Shown here: piece by piece, positions 62,828 to 64,000 of the stretch | Layout: every line of letters starts with the position of its first letter | Numbering within the stretch: the stretch's first letter is position 1 | Source of the DNA: Prorocentrum cordatum | Taxonomy: Eukaryota > Sar > Dinophyceae > Prorocentrales > Prorocentraceae | Assembly: GCA_963575745.1 (NCBI GenBank) | Contig: CAUYUJ010016370.1 | Coordinates: 43,292-107,291, forward strand | Length of the DNA stretch: 64,000 nt | Direction of reading: 5' to 3' | Program-made: the position numbers and the translations under genes | The notes under the pieces: model-generated | What the model saw: only the letters and a program-made list of their open reading frames with translations | Databases searched by the model: none | Told to the model about the DNA's origin: nothing

Positions 62828-63622
62828 CTATTGTCGCCGCCTGCCCCGCCAGCAGGCAGGCCGTACCGACTGGGGCACTCCGCCGCCGCCACGGCGGGCG
62901 CGGCTCGTGAAGGCATTTTTGTGGATGAGTCTCTCGAGCTCTCCGCCGCCTTTGGCGGTGTGCGTTGCTAGCAGAAGCACAGCAAAGCCACAGGAAAGCG
63001 TGGCATGCACAGTGGCTCCGCACACGTGACAAATTGGAACGAGCAAAAACACAGCAGAGTCCCAGGAGAGCGAGGCACCTACTATGTAGCTCAACATTGA
63101 CACGAGGGTACCAGGGCGGGCGCCGTATTGTTGTCCGCACCGGGCGTGTTCGCCCAGAGTGGGGACCCCCTCGAATCATGAAAACATCACGACGGGGGGG
63201 GGCTCTCGCTGTTTTTGGCTTTCGGGGGCCCTTACCAGACCTCGGGACCGTCGAAAAACGACTCAGGATCAAAATTGGTCCCGGTGCATGGGTCGAGACC
63301 TCTGGTCGACGTTATGAAAGATTCTTGGCGTCGGTACTCTGTGAAGTTCCCTGATCAAGATCTTGGCGTCGCAATGCGTTCGCTTCGGGCGTTTTCGCAC
63401 ATGTGCGGGGATCCAGGAAGCGCGCAGAAAGACGAGGTGGGCTCCAGCCGTGATTTGTCACGTTGTTGCATTTTTTCCGCGTCGTCGGATCTTCGGGCTC
63501 GCGCGCTCTGGCCTGCAGCCCAGGATCGGCGTGTGGGCGCCTTCCTGGCCAGGTCGTGGGGGGTCAGATTCCTTTCTTATCCCCAGGCGAGAACGGGCGT
63601 CACTGGGGGGAGGTGGGGAGGG

Positions 63623-63710
63623 GGCCGGTCACGTCACGATCCGCGTCGGAGCCGTCTGGGAAAGCTCAGGAATGCCCACACGGTGCCGGCGCGAATCGTG
63701 ACGTGACCGT
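63623..63710. repeat. GTCACGTCACGAT hairpin element, copy 2
   Basis: GGTCACGTCACGATCCGCG (63626 on) pairs with CGCGAATCGTGACGTGACC (to about 63708), a 19-bp stem with one mismatch or wobble, and the complementarity extends further inward. A decayed copy is at 43755-43848. Confidence 0.75.
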
Positions 63711-64000
63711 GGAGGGGGGAGAGGGGGGGGTCCGGTCACGGGAGTTGAGAAAGAACGGGCTCTTATCCTTCGGTCCCGGGCCCAGGATCGAGGCTGGCCA
63801 GTGTTGATGTGCGTGTGTGGATGGTTCGCGTCTGTCTGAACGGGAGAGGGAGGGGAGTGCCGATGTCTCACTCGCGTCTCGTCTCAAGAGCCGCGCGTTA
63901 GGAGCGGCGGGGCGCTGGCTGGAGCGCAGCACATGAGCCGCCGGGGAGGAAACGCAGGAGCGAACTGCAGAGCACAGGCACAATGTCGGTCAGGACATAC

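Overview
ORGANISM. The window looks like nuclear DNA of a core dinoflagellate. It is GC-rich and repeat-dense, with long intronless reading frames, and it carries degenerate copies of the 22-nt dinoflagellate trans-spliced leader (SL) at 1591-1611, 12470-12491 and 51562-51600. Genomic SL copies are the known signature of trans-spliced mRNAs that were reverse transcribed and re-inserted. The retroelements (a Ty1/copia element, LINEs with C-terminal RNase H, a DIRS-like RT/RNase H) are eukaryotic. The species cannot be fixed from this sequence; the high GC would suit a Prorocentrum-like genome, but that is only a guess. LAYOUT. (1) 1.6-11.6 kb: three large plus-strand intronless genes. The first is a transposase-like protein whose ORF begins directly behind a relict SL and is split by a 160-bp foldback MITE. 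The second is a C5-cytosine DNA methyltransferase with all major catalytic motifs. The third is an unknown protein with an N-terminal Cys motif and charged helices. (2) 11.6-19 kb: non-coding, with a second relict SL, long GGA/TCC microsatellites and an assembly gap at 18901-19000. (3) 19.4-23 kb: four copies of a conserved two-hairpin repeat, two of which bracket a decayed LINE RNase H/3' end. (4) 23-32 kb: simple repeats, minisatellites, several MITEs and GC-rich double hairpins. (5) 32245-41516: a complete copia-type LTR retrotransposon with 143-bp LTRs differing at two sites, but with its coding region broken in about eight places. (6) 41.5-45 kb: minisatellites and dispersed inverted repeats. 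(7) 45.2-48.9 kb: a frameshifted LINE on the minus strand (RT, then RNase H, then Cys motif). (8) 49.0-51.2 kb: a mirror-image foldback about 2.2 kb long. (9) 51.6-53.7 kb: a second, plus-strand LINE RT pseudogene behind a multi-unit relict SL, itself containing a MITE. (10) 54.0-56.7 kb: a DIRS-like RT/RNase H element followed head-to-tail by a short derivative with the same ends. (11) 57-64 kb: satellites, a 1.3-kb GAC triplet tract, a second copy of the 158-bp MITE and further foldbacks. HOW IT FITS TOGETHER. No conventional housekeeping gene is recognisable. The window is an accessory landscape of transposable elements and retroposed transcripts. The most coherent functional unit is the co-oriented trio at 1.6-11.6 kb, where a methyltransferase sits beside a transposase-like gene. 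That arrangement could be a mobile unit carrying its own DNA methyltransferase, or a chance cluster of retroposed genes.
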